DNA of 64,000 nt, from NCBI GenBank assembly GCA_965213575.1, contig CBDBZN010000016.1, positions 62,001-126,000 of the forward strand. Direction: 5' to 3'. The position numbers and the translations under genes were made by a program. Below are positions 51,156 to 60,619 of the stretch, piece after piece. Under the pieces are notes generated by a model that was not told the DNA's origin, did not search any database, and was given only the letters and a program-made list of their open reading frames with translations. Origin of the DNA: JAUHXS01 sp965213575 (lineage in GTDB: Bacteria; Bacteroidota; Bacteroidia; Chitinophagales; JAUHXS01). The stretch's first letter is position 1. Each line of letters starts with the position of its first letter.

Positions 51156-52418
51156 ATGATGTCTAATATAGAATTAGCAAGTTATTACCGGCAGGTACGG
51201 TCTCAAACGGAGCAGTTATGTGCTCCTTTAGAAATCGAAGATCATGTGGTGCAACCCATTGCAGATGTGAGTCCGCCGAAGTGGCACTTAGCACATACCA
51301 CCTGGTTTTTTGAAAATTTTATATTAGCCAAACATCAAAAAAATTACCAGGCGTTTAATGAGCAGTTTTTCTATCTCTTTAATTCTTACTATGAACATGA
51401 AGGTGCACGATGGCAGCAAGTAGATAGAGGGAATTTAACGAGGCCGGCGGTTAAGGAAATATACAGCTACCGAACCGCTATAGATGAGCGGATGCAAAAT
51501 TTTATTCAAGCATTAGATCAGGAAAAAGATAAGCAGTTAATCGAGGTGATCATATTAGGTTTGCATCACGAGCAACAACACCAAGAACTATTGTTGACTG
51601 ATTTTAAATACATTTTGTGCCATAATCCCTTGAGGCCGGTTTATAATTTAAATCCTTTAAGTTTTGATCAATACAATTCATCTAAAAATACAAATTCAGA
51701 TATTGTCATAAATGCCGGGGTGTACAAAATAGGCTTTTCAGGTGAAGGATTTTGTTTCGATAATGAAAAGCCGGTTCACAAACAATACATAAATCCTGTA
51801 GAGATCAGTAGCAATTTAGTTACTAATGAAGAATATATAAATTTTATAGAGGATGATGGATATAAAAATTTTAGGCATTGGCTAATGGAAGGCTGGGAAT
51901 GGATAAAGGCCACTCATATTCAACACCCTTTATATTGGCAGCAAGAGGGAAAAGAGTGGTATGAAATGACATTAAACGGTTATCAAAAAGTTGATCTGCT
52001 TGCTCCGGTTACTCATATTAGTTATTATGAAGCTGAAGCGTATGCAGTTTGGGCCGGAAAGAGATTGCCAACAGAATATGAATGGGAGGTTGCTGCTAAT
52101 AGTTTGGAAATTGATAAAGATGCCTGTAATTTTCAGGAAACCGGTATTTTTCATCCTGTAGCTCAACGTAATCAACTGGCACAATTTTTGGGTAATGTAT
52201 GGGTATGGACAAATAGCGCTTATTTGCCTTATTATGGATATAAGCAGCCAAAAGGAGCATTGGGAGAGTACAATGGAAAATTTATGGTAAACCAAATGGT
52301 ATTAAAAGGAGGATCTTGCGCTACTCCTAAAAATCATGTTAGAAAAACTTACAGAAATTTTTTCCATGCAGATAAACGTTGGCAGTTTAGCGGCATTCGA
52401 TTAGCAGAAAATATTTAA
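51156..52418 (+). CDS. egtB: Ergothioneine biosynthesis sulfoxide synthase EgtB
   Basis: EgtB is a non-heme iron enzyme that joins a thiol (cysteine or gamma-glutamylcysteine) to hercynine with O2. The 420 aa comprise an N-terminal DinB-like domain with WHLAHTTWFFENFIL (about 43-57) and the iron triad pattern HEQQHQE (about 137-143, the HxxxHxE of EgtB), and a C-terminal formylglycine-enzyme-like domain with PVTNEEY-type, SYYEAEAYAVWAGKRLPTEY and GNVWVWTNSAYLPYYG. It is followed after 2 nt by egtD. Which thiol it uses cannot be read directly; absence of egtA and egtC nearby suggests, but does not prove, direct use of cysteine. TAGGTTTG just before the ATG resembles a -7 box. Confidence 0.93.
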   Translation: MMSNIELASYYRQVRSQTEQLCAPLEIEDHVVQPIADVSPPKWHLAHTTWFFENFILAKHQKNYQAFNEQFFYLFNSYYEHEGARWQQVDRGNLTRPAVKEIYSYRTAIDERMQNFIQALDQEKDKQLIEVIILGLHHEQQHQELLLTDFKYILCHNPLRPVYNLNPLSFDQYNSSKNTNSDIVINAGVYKIGFSGEGFCFDNEKPVHKQYINPVEISSNLVTNEEYINFIEDDGYKNFRHWLMEGWEWIKATHIQHPLYWQQEGKEWYEMTLNGYQKVDLLAPVTHISYYEAEAYAVWAGKRLPTEYEWEVAANSLEIDKDACNFQETGIFHPVAQRNQLAQFLGNVWVWTNSAYLPYYGYKQPKGALGEYNGKFMVNQMVLKGGSCATPKNHVRKTYRNFFHADKRWQFSGIRLAENI

Positions 52419-52420
52419 GG

Positions 52421-53395
52421 ATGGAAGTCGGTATAGCTATAGCTACAGAAAAAATGACAGATGATTTTGCAACTGATGTATTAAATGGCTTAAGCAAAAC
52501 TAAAAAAACACTTTCTCCTAAATATATATACGACAATAAAGGAAGTGAATTATTTGAAAAAATAATGAAACTACCGGAATATTATCTCACTAGATGTGAA
52601 CAGGAAATTATTGATAAACAAAGTGATGTTTTTTCAGCCCTAATAGATGATCGAGCTTTTAATTTAGTAGAGCTGGGTGCCGGGAATGGAGAAAAGACGA
52701 AGTTATTACTTAATCATTTTTTGAAAGAAAAGAAGCATTTTACCTATTACCCGATAGATATATCTAAACAAGCTATCGATGTGGTAAGCAAAACTTTAAG
52801 TACAGAGTTGCCGGAGGTTAATTTCAAAGGCATGGTTGCGGAATATTTTGAAGGTCTAAAGTGGATAAATAAGCATAATTCCGAAACTAATCTAGTGCTT
52901 TTTTTAGGATCCAACATTGGCAATTTTGATAAAAAAGAAACGGTTAAATTTTTGTCAGAGCTTAGAAATAGCTTAAAAATGGGTGATTATACAGTGATTG
53001 GTTTTGATTTAAAAAAAGAAATTCAAACGCTTATAAATGCTTATGATGATAAGCAAAAGATTACAAAGAAGTTTAATATGAATTTGCTCACCAGAATGAA
53101 TAATGAGCTAGGTGCAGATTTTAACTTGGAAAAGTTTGATTATTATACTACTTACAATCCTAAAAATGGAGCTATTGAGAGTTTTTTGATCAGTTTAGCA
53201 ACTCAAGAAGTGAATTTTAAGAAATTAGACAAAATTTTCAAATTTGATAAATTTGAAGCTATTCATACTGAGTATTCTTTTAAGTTTACCATTAATCAAA
53301 TAGATAAATTGGCGAAGGAAAGTGGTTTTGAGGTAGTAACCCACCTGTTTGACAGTAAGAAATATTTCACTGATTCGATTTGGAGAAAAAAGTAA
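52421..53395 (+). CDS. egtD: L-histidine N-alpha-methyltransferase EgtD
   Basis: EgtD trimethylates histidine to hercynine using SAM, the first step of ergothioneine synthesis. The 324 aa show the family opening YDNKGSELFEKIMKLPEYYL, then TRCEQEII, the SAM motif VELGAGNGEKT (about 88-98), FLGSNIGNFD and GFDLKK. The C-terminal EAIHTEYSFKFT holds the conserved region near the histidine site. Two nt after egtB, so a two-gene operon. Confidence 0.95.
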   Translation: MEVGIAIATEKMTDDFATDVLNGLSKTKKTLSPKYIYDNKGSELFEKIMKLPEYYLTRCEQEIIDKQSDVFSALIDDRAFNLVELGAGNGEKTKLLLNHFLKEKKHFTYYPIDISKQAIDVVSKTLSTELPEVNFKGMVAEYFEGLKWINKHNSETNLVLFLGSNIGNFDKKETVKFLSELRNSLKMGDYTVIGFDLKKEIQTLINAYDDKQKITKKFNMNLLTRMNNELGADFNLEKFDYYTTYNPKNGAIESFLISLATQEVNFKKLDKIFKFDKFEAIHTEYSFKFTINQIDKLAKESGFEVVTHLFDSKKYFTDSIWRKK

Positions 53396-53415
53396 TCTGT
53401 TAGGATATCTCGCAA

Positions 53416-54078
53416 TTATTTGATTCCGTTTAACTTTTTATTTAAGTCAGCTACTACTTTCTTTTGTTCGGAAACAGCTGCTTTTTGAGTTTCCTGATCT
53501 TGCAAATTTTTCTTGATATCAGTTTCAGCTTTGGAGATGTCTTTTTTCCATTGCTCGATTTCTCTTTCTTTATCTTCTTTCTCCTTTTTCAATTTTTCTT
53601 GATCTTGTTCCAGGTACTTTAAAGCTTTTGCAGCCACTTCAATTTCTTGACTTACCGCTTCTTTTGCTGATTTAATGGCAAATTGTTCTATAATATCATC
53701 GGCTTTTGCGTACTGATCAGGATGAGTAGAAAGAGATAAATAGGAGCCGCCTAGGTCAAAATAAACGATCATTTTAACATCATCGCCTACTTTTTCCATT
53801 TGCGAATAGATATCTACAGTGTTCTCGCTGATACCTTTTACCATTGCATTATCAGCTATTAGTTCTCCTTTGCTTTCAGATACTTTCCCGTCAAAATCCT
53901 TCAATCTCTTTTTCCAAATTTTTTCAATTTCCTTCAAATTCGCTTCCGGTATCATAACAGATAATCCTGCTTTATAACCCTGACTCATTTTTTCCGTAAC
54001 CTGATTTACTTTTATTTTGTTTTGTGCAAATGCTATGTGAGTGCAACATATTAAAAATAAGATATAGTTTATTTTCAT
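53416..54078 (-). CDS. Secreted protein with C-terminal coiled coil, unknown function
   Basis: The 220-aa protein has a signal peptide (ending HIAFAQ), a mixed alpha/beta domain (about 20-130) containing LSVMIPEANLKEIEKIWK and MIVYFDLGGSYLS, and a long Lys/Glu-rich coiled coil from about 140 to the end. No recognised enzyme motif. It is alone: the next genes upstream end 43 nt away on the same strand. Convergent with egtD. Confidence 0.75.
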   Translation of the reverse strand: MKINYILFLICCTHIAFAQNKIKVNQVTEKMSQGYKAGLSVMIPEANLKEIEKIWKKRLKDFDGKVSESKGELIADNAMVKGISENTVDIYSQMEKVGDDVKMIVYFDLGGSYLSLSTHPDQYAKADDIIEQFAIKSAKEAVSQEIEVAAKALKYLEQDQEKLKKEKEDKEREIEQWKKDISKAETDIKKNLQDQETQKAAVSEQKKVVADLNKKLNGIK

Positions 54079-54120
54079 CTTTATGTTTTATAATCTTAAA
54101 ATATGTTTAAAGGTAAACTT

Positions 54121-54684
54121 TTAATTTTTAAGTAATAAAGGATTTGCTCTATAAAGAAAATCTTTTTGTTCACTATAGCCAAAGGTGGTATGTAATAAAA
54201 TGGGCTTCAGCGCATTCATGATTTTATTAGCCTGTTGGCGAGTGGTTAGTAAAGACTCTTTTTGTCCGTCATCTAAACAAAAATATAAAGTGGTCATTTT
54301 TAAGAGCTGTATGCCATAAGGCATGTTTTCAACTATATACGGATATATCCAAACACATTTTTGTCTGTTTTCTACCAACAGCCTTTTTATAGAATTCTGT
54401 TTAATGAACGGATTAAAAACTTGTAATAAAAGAAATGCTGTCAAGCCTACAATAAATCCACCGGAGATATTTATAAATTGATCCCACGCATGGAGCTGCT
54501 CCACAGAATGATACCAGATCATATACAAACCGGTAGCACATAAAATTAAACAAAGAGAAAGTTGAAGCAGTTTTATCCGTTTATTTGCATAGGCAATGAG
54601 TGATAAAGCTTCAAATAAGTGAGTTAACCTTTCGAAGTCATCTTGCTGAAGAGCTTTATTGGAGAATACCTTTCTATGCCTCAT
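54121..54684 (-). CDS. Small membrane protein of unknown function in a PspC cluster
   Basis: The 187-aa protein has two membrane helices close together (about 41-60 and 73-93) between soluble ends. No family recognised. Its start overlaps the stop of the upstream 60-aa PspC protein by 11 bases, so it is likely translated with it. Confidence 0.7.
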   Translation of the reverse strand: MRHRKVFSNKALQQDDFERLTHLFEALSLIAYANKRIKLLQLSLCLILCATGLYMIWYHSVEQLHAWDQFINISGGFIVGLTAFLLLQVFNPFIKQNSIKRLLVENRQKCVWIYPYIVENMPYGIQLLKMTTLYFCLDDGQKESLLTTRQQANKIMNALKPILLHTTFGYSEQKDFLYRANPLLLKN

Positions 54685-54856
54685 AGGTATTTGGTTTAAT
54701 AAAATACAAGATGATATAGATCAAAATAGGTGATCCAACGCCTAGGATGGTAGCGGCAACAAACAATATTCTTAACATGGAAATATCTAATTCAAATTTA
54801 TAAGCCAGCCACGCGCAAACTCCTAATATTTTTTTTTCAGGCATCATATGTCCCAA
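54674..54856 (-). CDS. Minimal PspC-domain membrane protein (60 aa)
   Basis: A short PspC-like protein: KKILGVCAWLAYKFELDIS, LRILFVAATILGVGSPILIY and a Pro-containing end IKPNTYEA. This corresponds to the bare PspC domain of phage-shock proteins, with one amphipathic and one transmembrane helix. Overlaps the genes on both sides (13 and 11 bases). The first of two Met (MGHM, MPEK) is uncertain. Confidence 0.78.
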   Translation of the reverse strand: MGHMMPEKKILGVCAWLAYKFELDISMLRILFVAATILGVGSPILIYIILYFIKPNTYEA

Positions 54857-55074
54857 ACTTCATTATAGTAGCGCTTAGTAAAGAATTTTTTAAGTTTTAA
54901 TAAAAAAGCCAATGATAAATATATAAAAATAGGAGAACCGGCTGTTAAGAAAGTCGCATAAATAAAAAATAAACGTATCCAACTAGAAGCAATACCCAAC
55001 TTCTCCCCTATATAAGCGCATACACCAAAAAAATGTATTTCTAAGCACCCTTTCATCTTATTAAATAATTTCAT
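54844..55074 (-). CDS. PspC-domain membrane protein (76 aa)
   Basis: A second PspC-like protein, first of three overlapping genes: FFGVCAYIGEKLGIASSWIR, LFFIYATFLTAGSPIFIYLS and a basic C-terminal tail. It is related to the 60-aa protein that follows, sharing GVCA, W/L.R and AGSPIFIY/VGSPILIY, so the pair probably arose by tandem duplication. No PspA or PspB homologue is visible, so a full Psp membrane-stress system is not present here. Confidence 0.78.
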   Translation of the reverse strand: MKLFNKMKGCLEIHFFGVCAYIGEKLGIASSWIRLFFIYATFLTAGSPIFIYLSLAFLLKLKKFFTKRYYNEVWDI

Positions 55075-55147
55075 AAAGCAAAAATAGTTAGTTTGTAGGT
55101 ATTTATCAATATATTCTTTAATTTAATTAAAGAATTACAGTATAACC

Positions 55148-55858
55148 TTATGAGATATTTGTGTAAACAGCCTGCACATCGTCGTCATCTTCAATTTTAT
55201 CGATCAGTTTTTCTATTTCCTCCATTTGCTCTTCAGAGAAGTCAACAGGAGCATTAGGAATACGTTGCAAGTTACTTTTAATTATTTCAATCCCTTTGTC
55301 TTCAAAAGCTTGAGAAAGTGTGCCAAAATTAGTATAGTCGCCATAAGCATAATAGGATTTATCACTTTCATCAATTTCTTCTAGGCCCGCATCTATCAAT
55401 TCAAATTCCAGTTCTTCAAGATTAAGATTTTCAGGTTTTTCAAATTCGAAAACTGCTTTTCGGTCAAACATAAATTCTAATGAACCGGTCGGTACAACAC
55501 CACCTCCCGATTTGTTGAAATAAGACTTTACGTTAGCTACGGTACGAGTAGGGTTATCAGTAGCACATTCCACAAATACCAAAACTCCATGGGGGCCTTT
55601 GCCTTCATAGTTGATCTCAACATAGGTTTCCGCATCTTTTCCTGATGCTCTTTTAATAGCAGAATCAATATTATCCTTAGGCATATTTTGTGCCTTAGCG
55701 TTTTGAATAGCTGCTCTTAACGCGGCATTCATTTCCGGATCTTCACCTCCCTCTTTAGCGGCTACCGTAATAGCTTTAGCTAGTTTGGGAAATAAACGAG
55801 ACATTTTATCCCATCTTTTTTCCTTAGCAGCACGTCGGTATTCAAAGGCTCTTCCCAT
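55148..55858 (-). CDS. yebC: YebC/PmpR-family (TACO1-like) protein
   Basis: The 236-aa protein has three domains; the opening MGRAFEYRRAAKEKRWDKMS, LAKAITVAAKEGGEDPEMN, AKAQNMPKDNIDSAIKRA and the GKGPHGVLVFVECATDNPTRT block are diagnostic. The family includes DNA-binding regulators and, as TACO1/YebC, factors that help ribosomes through polyproline. It is followed by no operon partner and is divergent from the 510-aa gene. Confidence 0.94.
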   Translation of the reverse strand: MGRAFEYRRAAKEKRWDKMSRLFPKLAKAITVAAKEGGEDPEMNAALRAAIQNAKAQNMPKDNIDSAIKRASGKDAETYVEINYEGKGPHGVLVFVECATDNPTRTVANVKSYFNKSGGGVVPTGSLEFMFDRKAVFEFEKPENLNLEELEFELIDAGLEEIDESDKSYYAYGDYTNFGTLSQAFEDKGIEIIKSNLQRIPNAPVDFSEEQMEEIEKLIDKIEDDDDVQAVYTNIS

Positions 55859-55996
55859 GTTATTGTATTTTTAGCGTAGTACAAATTTAAATATGTTTTT
55901 TTATAAATCGTAATGTTAGCGGTCAGCTGATAACCGATAGCTATTAGCTTAGTTCAAAGTTTAGATCACTTAAAATTTCTTATATTTAATATAGCT

Positions 55997-57529
55997 ATGA
56001 GTAAAATTAAAGCATTGTATGAATTAATACATGCGCTTACACCTGCAGAAAAGAAGTTTTTTCAGCAAATGAGTGAGGTATTGGATCGTAAGAATGATAG
56101 TTATTCAGTACTTTTTGATATAGTGGAGAAACAAAAGAAGCTCAAAGCGGAAGATATTCACAATTTGTATATCAAGAGTGGAGCTACTGCACAATTTCCT
56201 TTTGCTATGAATTATTTATATAATCATGTGTTAAAAAGCCTTCAATGCTATGCAGTTTATAAGTATCCAACTATTGATCACTTTGAAGATGTTGTAGCTG
56301 TTTCCAAATCTTTAAGGAATAAAAATTTGCAAGCTCATTCATTAAAAATTCTGAATAAAGCCTTTCAAAATTTCAATCAAAATACCGATTGGTTACCGGC
56401 TCTTTATACTTTATCTGAATTCTATGAAGATGCTTTAAGCACAGGTATCCAAAAAGTAGATATTTATAAATTACAAAGGCTTTTTAAAGATGAAACTAAT
56501 TTATATAATGCTTACAAAATAATATATCAAGCTAAACAGCTGGACATAGAAACTGCGGCTATTTGGTCTGACCATGTTTTATTGACTGTTGCTGAAAAGG
56601 AATATTTTAATAATAAAATAAATAAATTAAAAAGATCTATTACTCCTGAGACATCAACTTATGCAATAAATTATTTTACAGAATTTTGTGTCAGGTATTA
56701 TATATTTAGTTACCAGCATGATAAAGCATATCAAATAGTTCCGCAGCTTACTAACTACTATGTAAATAAATCGCAGTTAAACGACGCAGATATTGTACGC
56801 TATTTACGAGTATTGAATTTACATATGATGGCCTGTTTAGAAACCTTCAGGTTTAATGAGTTTTATAAAATATTTAAATTATTTGATCAACTTCCACACC
56901 AGCACCTATCAATTCAATATAAATGGATCCATCATAGAATAAAAATAGTTAAGGTTAAAATATGTGAAGGTAAGTTTAAGGAAGCATTAGAAGAGTGGCA
57001 ATATATTGAGGATTATCGCAGCGAAAAAAATATTTCTTTTGCACCAATATTTAGAAATTCTCAAATTTTCTACAAAGCCATGATTAAATTTGGAATGGGG
57101 CAATATAAAGAAACTTTAGATATACTGCATGTGGTATCTTCTGTTAAGGGCAAAGCATATAGAGAGGATGTTTATCAAGCAGCCAGGCTGCTGGAGTTAA
57201 TAACTTATTATGAGTTAGGGTATTTTGAATTACTAGAGAATAGCTTACCTGCAGCTATGAAATACTTTAAAAAACACAAATTGTATGAATTTTATGCAAT
57301 AGTTTTAAAATCTTTTAAGTATTTAATTGATAATCAAGAAGAAGCTATAGTTAGTGGGTTTGATATTATTTATAATGAATTAGAAAATCTCTTTAAAACA
57401 AATCCAATGGAGCGCTCTACTCAAAACTATCTAAATACCATGGCATGGATGATGAGCAAAAAAGAAAAGATTCCTTTTGTCGAGGCTTTGTCCAAAACTG
57501 CAACGAATTGGAGAGCGTTGGTAAGATAA
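55997..57529 (+). CDS. 510-aa helical-repeat protein of unknown function, paralogue of 2082-3623
   Basis: No function recognised. It opens MSKIKALYELIHALTPAEKK and aligns along its length with the 513-aa protein at the left end of the window: NYLY, NKNL..H..K.LNKAF, CLETFRFNEF, KVKICEGKFKEAL, YREDVYQAARLLELITYYEL, LENSLPAAMKYFKK and NPMERSTQNYLNTMAWMMSK. Predicted cytoplasmic, all helical, TPR-like. It faces, tail-to-tail, the T9SS cargo genes at 57657-60619, mirroring the arrangement of its paralogue. Confidence 0.8.
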   Translation: MSKIKALYELIHALTPAEKKFFQQMSEVLDRKNDSYSVLFDIVEKQKKLKAEDIHNLYIKSGATAQFPFAMNYLYNHVLKSLQCYAVYKYPTIDHFEDVVAVSKSLRNKNLQAHSLKILNKAFQNFNQNTDWLPALYTLSEFYEDALSTGIQKVDIYKLQRLFKDETNLYNAYKIIYQAKQLDIETAAIWSDHVLLTVAEKEYFNNKINKLKRSITPETSTYAINYFTEFCVRYYIFSYQHDKAYQIVPQLTNYYVNKSQLNDADIVRYLRVLNLHMMACLETFRFNEFYKIFKLFDQLPHQHLSIQYKWIHHRIKIVKVKICEGKFKEALEEWQYIEDYRSEKNISFAPIFRNSQIFYKAMIKFGMGQYKETLDILHVVSSVKGKAYREDVYQAARLLELITYYELGYFELLENSLPAAMKYFKKHKLYEFYAIVLKSFKYLIDNQEEAIVSGFDIIYNELENLFKTNPMERSTQNYLNTMAWMMSKKEKIPFVEALSKTATNWRALVR

Positions 57530-57656
57530 TTTCATGGAGTTACTTTAGGATAATTTGCAAATAGGCAATTTTTAAACTCTCATATCCATGTTCCAAGATA
57601 CAATAGGATGAAGATTTCAGATAATTTTTTGCAGAAAATTTCTGAAATGACGACAC

Positions 57657-58475
57657 TTATAGTTTAGTTAGTAATATAGATTTGCTACCTACGTCTCCAT
57701 TATATTTCAAAATATAACTTCCCGAAACTAAATCTGATACATCTAATATTTGATTATCAGCATAGATTTTTTCTTCCTTTAAAAGCTGTCCTGCCAAAGA
57801 GTATATTTTAATGACAGTATTTTGACCTTGAGTTGAAGATATAGTTATTTGATCTTGTACAAGAGTGGGGTAAATAGAAATGTTATTAATTGAAGTGTAA
57901 ATTAATGAGGTATTTGTACTATCTATACATGGATTTAAAACATTTATATAGAACGAATCTGTATAAGTACATTCATCAGTGCCTTTATAAGAAACACTAT
58001 AATTTTGGGAGCTGTCTAAGCAGGCAGTAGGTGTTCTGGATATTGGTATATTTAATCCATCGATTGGGTTCCAGTTAAATTGAGTTCCCGAATCATTGGC
58101 TTCTAAAGTAATACAAGTATCGGGACAAATTGTAAAAAAATATACACTATCTCCATATAATTTTGGAAGATCTGGGGTGACAGTAACGGTATCTGAGCCT
58201 ATATACATATTAGATAATGAGAAAACATCTACATATATCAGAGTGTCAAATAATGGTTGATCACCAAATCTACAAATTTTGATAATTCGAGTAGTGTCAC
58301 CAGTAGACCATACATAGTTTCTGTTTTGGGGGAAACCAGCGGTGGTTTCGTGGGCTGTTAAAAAAATGCATGTATCATTGTAACAGAACCCCGGCTCATC
58401 AGGAGTGATGTAAATATTTTGTGAATATGTAAAATAATTTAATCCCATAATAGTCAAGATAAGTAAGTACTTCAT
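57657..58475 (-). CDS. Secreted protein with T9SS type A sorting domain
   Basis: The 272-aa protein has a signal peptide (ending YFTYSQ), two short Ig-like/PKD-like segments with paired cysteines, and a C-terminal domain of the Por secretion type: SNISIYPTLVQDQITISS-like opening, TVIKIYSLAGQLL, LDVSDLVSGSYILKYN and SKSILLTKL. The type A domain exports the protein via T9SS, usually with lipopolysaccharide attachment. It starts 8 nt after the 711-aa gene ends, so they are cotranscribed. Confidence 0.85.
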   Translation of the reverse strand: MKYLLILTIMGLNYFTYSQNIYITPDEPGFCYNDTCIFLTAHETTAGFPQNRNYVWSTGDTTRIIKICRFGDQPLFDTLIYVDVFSLSNMYIGSDTVTVTPDLPKLYGDSVYFFTICPDTCITLEANDSGTQFNWNPIDGLNIPISRTPTACLDSSQNYSVSYKGTDECTYTDSFYINVLNPCIDSTNTSLIYTSINNISIYPTLVQDQITISSTQGQNTVIKIYSLAGQLLKEEKIYADNQILDVSDLVSGSYILKYNGDVGSKSILLTKL

Positions 58476-58483
58476 TTAATATT

Positions 58484-60619
58484 CTATTTTAGTAAGGTAA
58501 TATTTCCTATTTTTTGGTCTCGTATAACTTCTTCATTGTAGTATTCATACATAACTACATAACTGTACACCCCTGTAGGGTGATCTGTATTTCCATTCTT
58601 TCCAGTCCAATATTCTTCGCTTTTTTTAGTTTCGAACACTTTTTTTCCCAGCCTGTTGAATATTTGAAGGTGAAAATTTTCTTCCGAAACATTTAATAAT
58701 TTAAACACATCATTATCGCCATCATCATTTGGAGTGAATACATTGGGAATATAAGGTTCAATGCATTCTATGATCAATATATTTATACTATCTGAAATTT
58801 GTTGTATTTGACCTTGTTGGCAAGAGTCTGTATAGGATAAATTAATAAAATATTTATTGGAAGTAGAGGGGAATACCGTACTGTTTATAGGAATAGTATC
58901 ATTATCTAAAGATATCCACGGGCCTAATGATCCATTAACACCTTCAGCGTTCAATTCTATAGAACTACCCATGCATATACTTGCATCTTCTATAACTTTT
59001 ATATCAGGATTAGGTTTATTACCAATGGTAAGGGTATCATCATAGCAAACAGTTTGACCTAATCTATCACTTATAGGGGATTGAGTTAAAAATGAATTGT
59101 ATAAATTTAAAGATGCAGTAGCGTTATTTTGAGGTAAACATGGAACTGTTAAGTCATCATTGATATTAGTAATATTATACATGAACTGGTTTGAAATATT
59201 ACGAGCTGGTGCCCAAGTTGCAGAAGAAAAGGCGGAAATTTTGGACCCGCATCCTATTATAATATCTGCATGCCCGTCAGCATCAACATCAGCGATAGTA
59301 ACCCTTTCGGCCAAAGTACCAGATCTGCAAGGGCTAGAGGCTTGCAATAGCCCATTTTTACTGTCTATAATTCTGAGTGTATCTCCTGATCGTTGAACTA
59401 TATCTAAAATCCCATCACAATTAAAATCAAATAAAGCAGGAGTGGGAGATGGCCCCCCTGTCATGTCCGATATAGGAGATTGCCATATAGTAGTAAGGTC
59501 ATCATCTAATGTATAAATAAACCTATGATCTGCTATGACAATTTCTGTTTTACCATCATTATCTATATCAGCTAATGCAGGTACAGATCCTTTCTGTGCT
59601 TCCAATGATAAACCAGCACCTAATAAATTATGCACTACTCCTATTTGATCACCAGTTTGGGGATTCCAGGCGTATACTCTATGTCCTTCATTAACTACCA
59701 CATCTAAAATATCATCACCATTTACATCTCCCACAGCTGAATATCCATCTTTTAAAGAAGGATTGTTAACAGAAGCGGCGATTGAAAGTATTTGTGCAAG
59801 AGGATCATAAGCATATACTTGATTTCCACAAATTAACTCTAATCCATTGCAGCTAGGACAAAAATCATCATCTAAAATATCAGCTGCAAAAGAAAAGCTA
59901 TAATAATCTCCAATCGAAGCTTGTGAGCCTCCTCCGATAGCTATTAAATCTCCAGTTAATGCATTAAATATTTTATCTTCCAAATAAATTTCGGGAATAC
60001 CGTCAGCATCAAAATCAGCAAACCCAATAGCAGAACTTATATTATCAATAACAGCTGAGCTGATGTTCCATTTTATACTTAAATCATGCTCAAAGCATAC
60101 AAGCCCCAACGAGTAAGAGCCCATTAGTACTATAATTTCTCCAAAGCCATCATTATCTATATCAGCATAACAAAAATCGCTTGATTGTGTATTCGATTCA
60201 GGTAATTGTCTCGCAAATTCAACATTCCCTGATTTGCCGTCAAGTCGTACAATAAAATTCCTACTTATATCTTGTATGATAGTCACTATTTCGCTAATGC
60301 CATCATTATCTATATCAGCCGCCAAATGGCTTCGAATATGTGCATCTAAAGTGCTTTCAGCTATCCACTTAGAATTAATATTCAAACTGCTATCATTTAT
60401 TATTGAATCTATATCTAAACAGTTACTGATAAGATCAGCCAAACTATCTTTTATAAAAAAACTACCACACGTTTCCGTTCCGATACACTCTTCATCATAA
60501 CAATCAATCAAGCCGTCATCATCATCATCTATGCAGTTATTACAGATTTCTTGAGCAAGAGCAGTAGATGCTATAAAAAAAGTAATTGTTAAAACCTGTA
60601 AGATGCTTTTAATATGCAT
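58484..60619 (-). CDS. FG-GAP/VCBS-repeat surface protein with T9SS type B sorting domain
   Basis: The 711-aa protein has a signal peptide (ending ALAQ), a MopE-like cysteine/aspartate stretch (CNNCIDDDDDGLIDCYDEEC at about 24-43), then five or more VCBS/FG-GAP calcium-binding units (LAADIDNDGISEIV, YADIDNDGFGEIIV, GDVNGDDILDVVVN, ADIDNDGKTEIVIA, DFNCDGILDIVQR, ADVDADGHADIII), expected to form a beta propeller. The end is NVFTPNDDGDNDVFKLL, FNRLGKKVFET and GNITLLK, a type B sorting domain. It is paralogous to the gene at the left edge of the window and is a T9SS cargo; no ligand is evident. Confidence 0.9.
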   Translation of the reverse strand: MHIKSILQVLTITFFIASTALAQEICNNCIDDDDDGLIDCYDEECIGTETCGSFFIKDSLADLISNCLDIDSIINDSSLNINSKWIAESTLDAHIRSHLAADIDNDGISEIVTIIQDISRNFIVRLDGKSGNVEFARQLPESNTQSSDFCYADIDNDGFGEIIVLMGSYSLGLVCFEHDLSIKWNISSAVIDNISSAIGFADFDADGIPEIYLEDKIFNALTGDLIAIGGGSQASIGDYYSFSFAADILDDDFCPSCNGLELICGNQVYAYDPLAQILSIAASVNNPSLKDGYSAVGDVNGDDILDVVVNEGHRVYAWNPQTGDQIGVVHNLLGAGLSLEAQKGSVPALADIDNDGKTEIVIADHRFIYTLDDDLTTIWQSPISDMTGGPSPTPALFDFNCDGILDIVQRSGDTLRIIDSKNGLLQASSPCRSGTLAERVTIADVDADGHADIIIGCGSKISAFSSATWAPARNISNQFMYNITNINDDLTVPCLPQNNATASLNLYNSFLTQSPISDRLGQTVCYDDTLTIGNKPNPDIKVIEDASICMGSSIELNAEGVNGSLGPWISLDNDTIPINSTVFPSTSNKYFINLSYTDSCQQGQIQQISDSINILIIECIEPYIPNVFTPNDDGDNDVFKLLNVSEENFHLQIFNRLGKKVFETKKSEEYWTGKNGNTDHPTGVYSYVVMYEYYNEEVIRDQKIGNITLLK

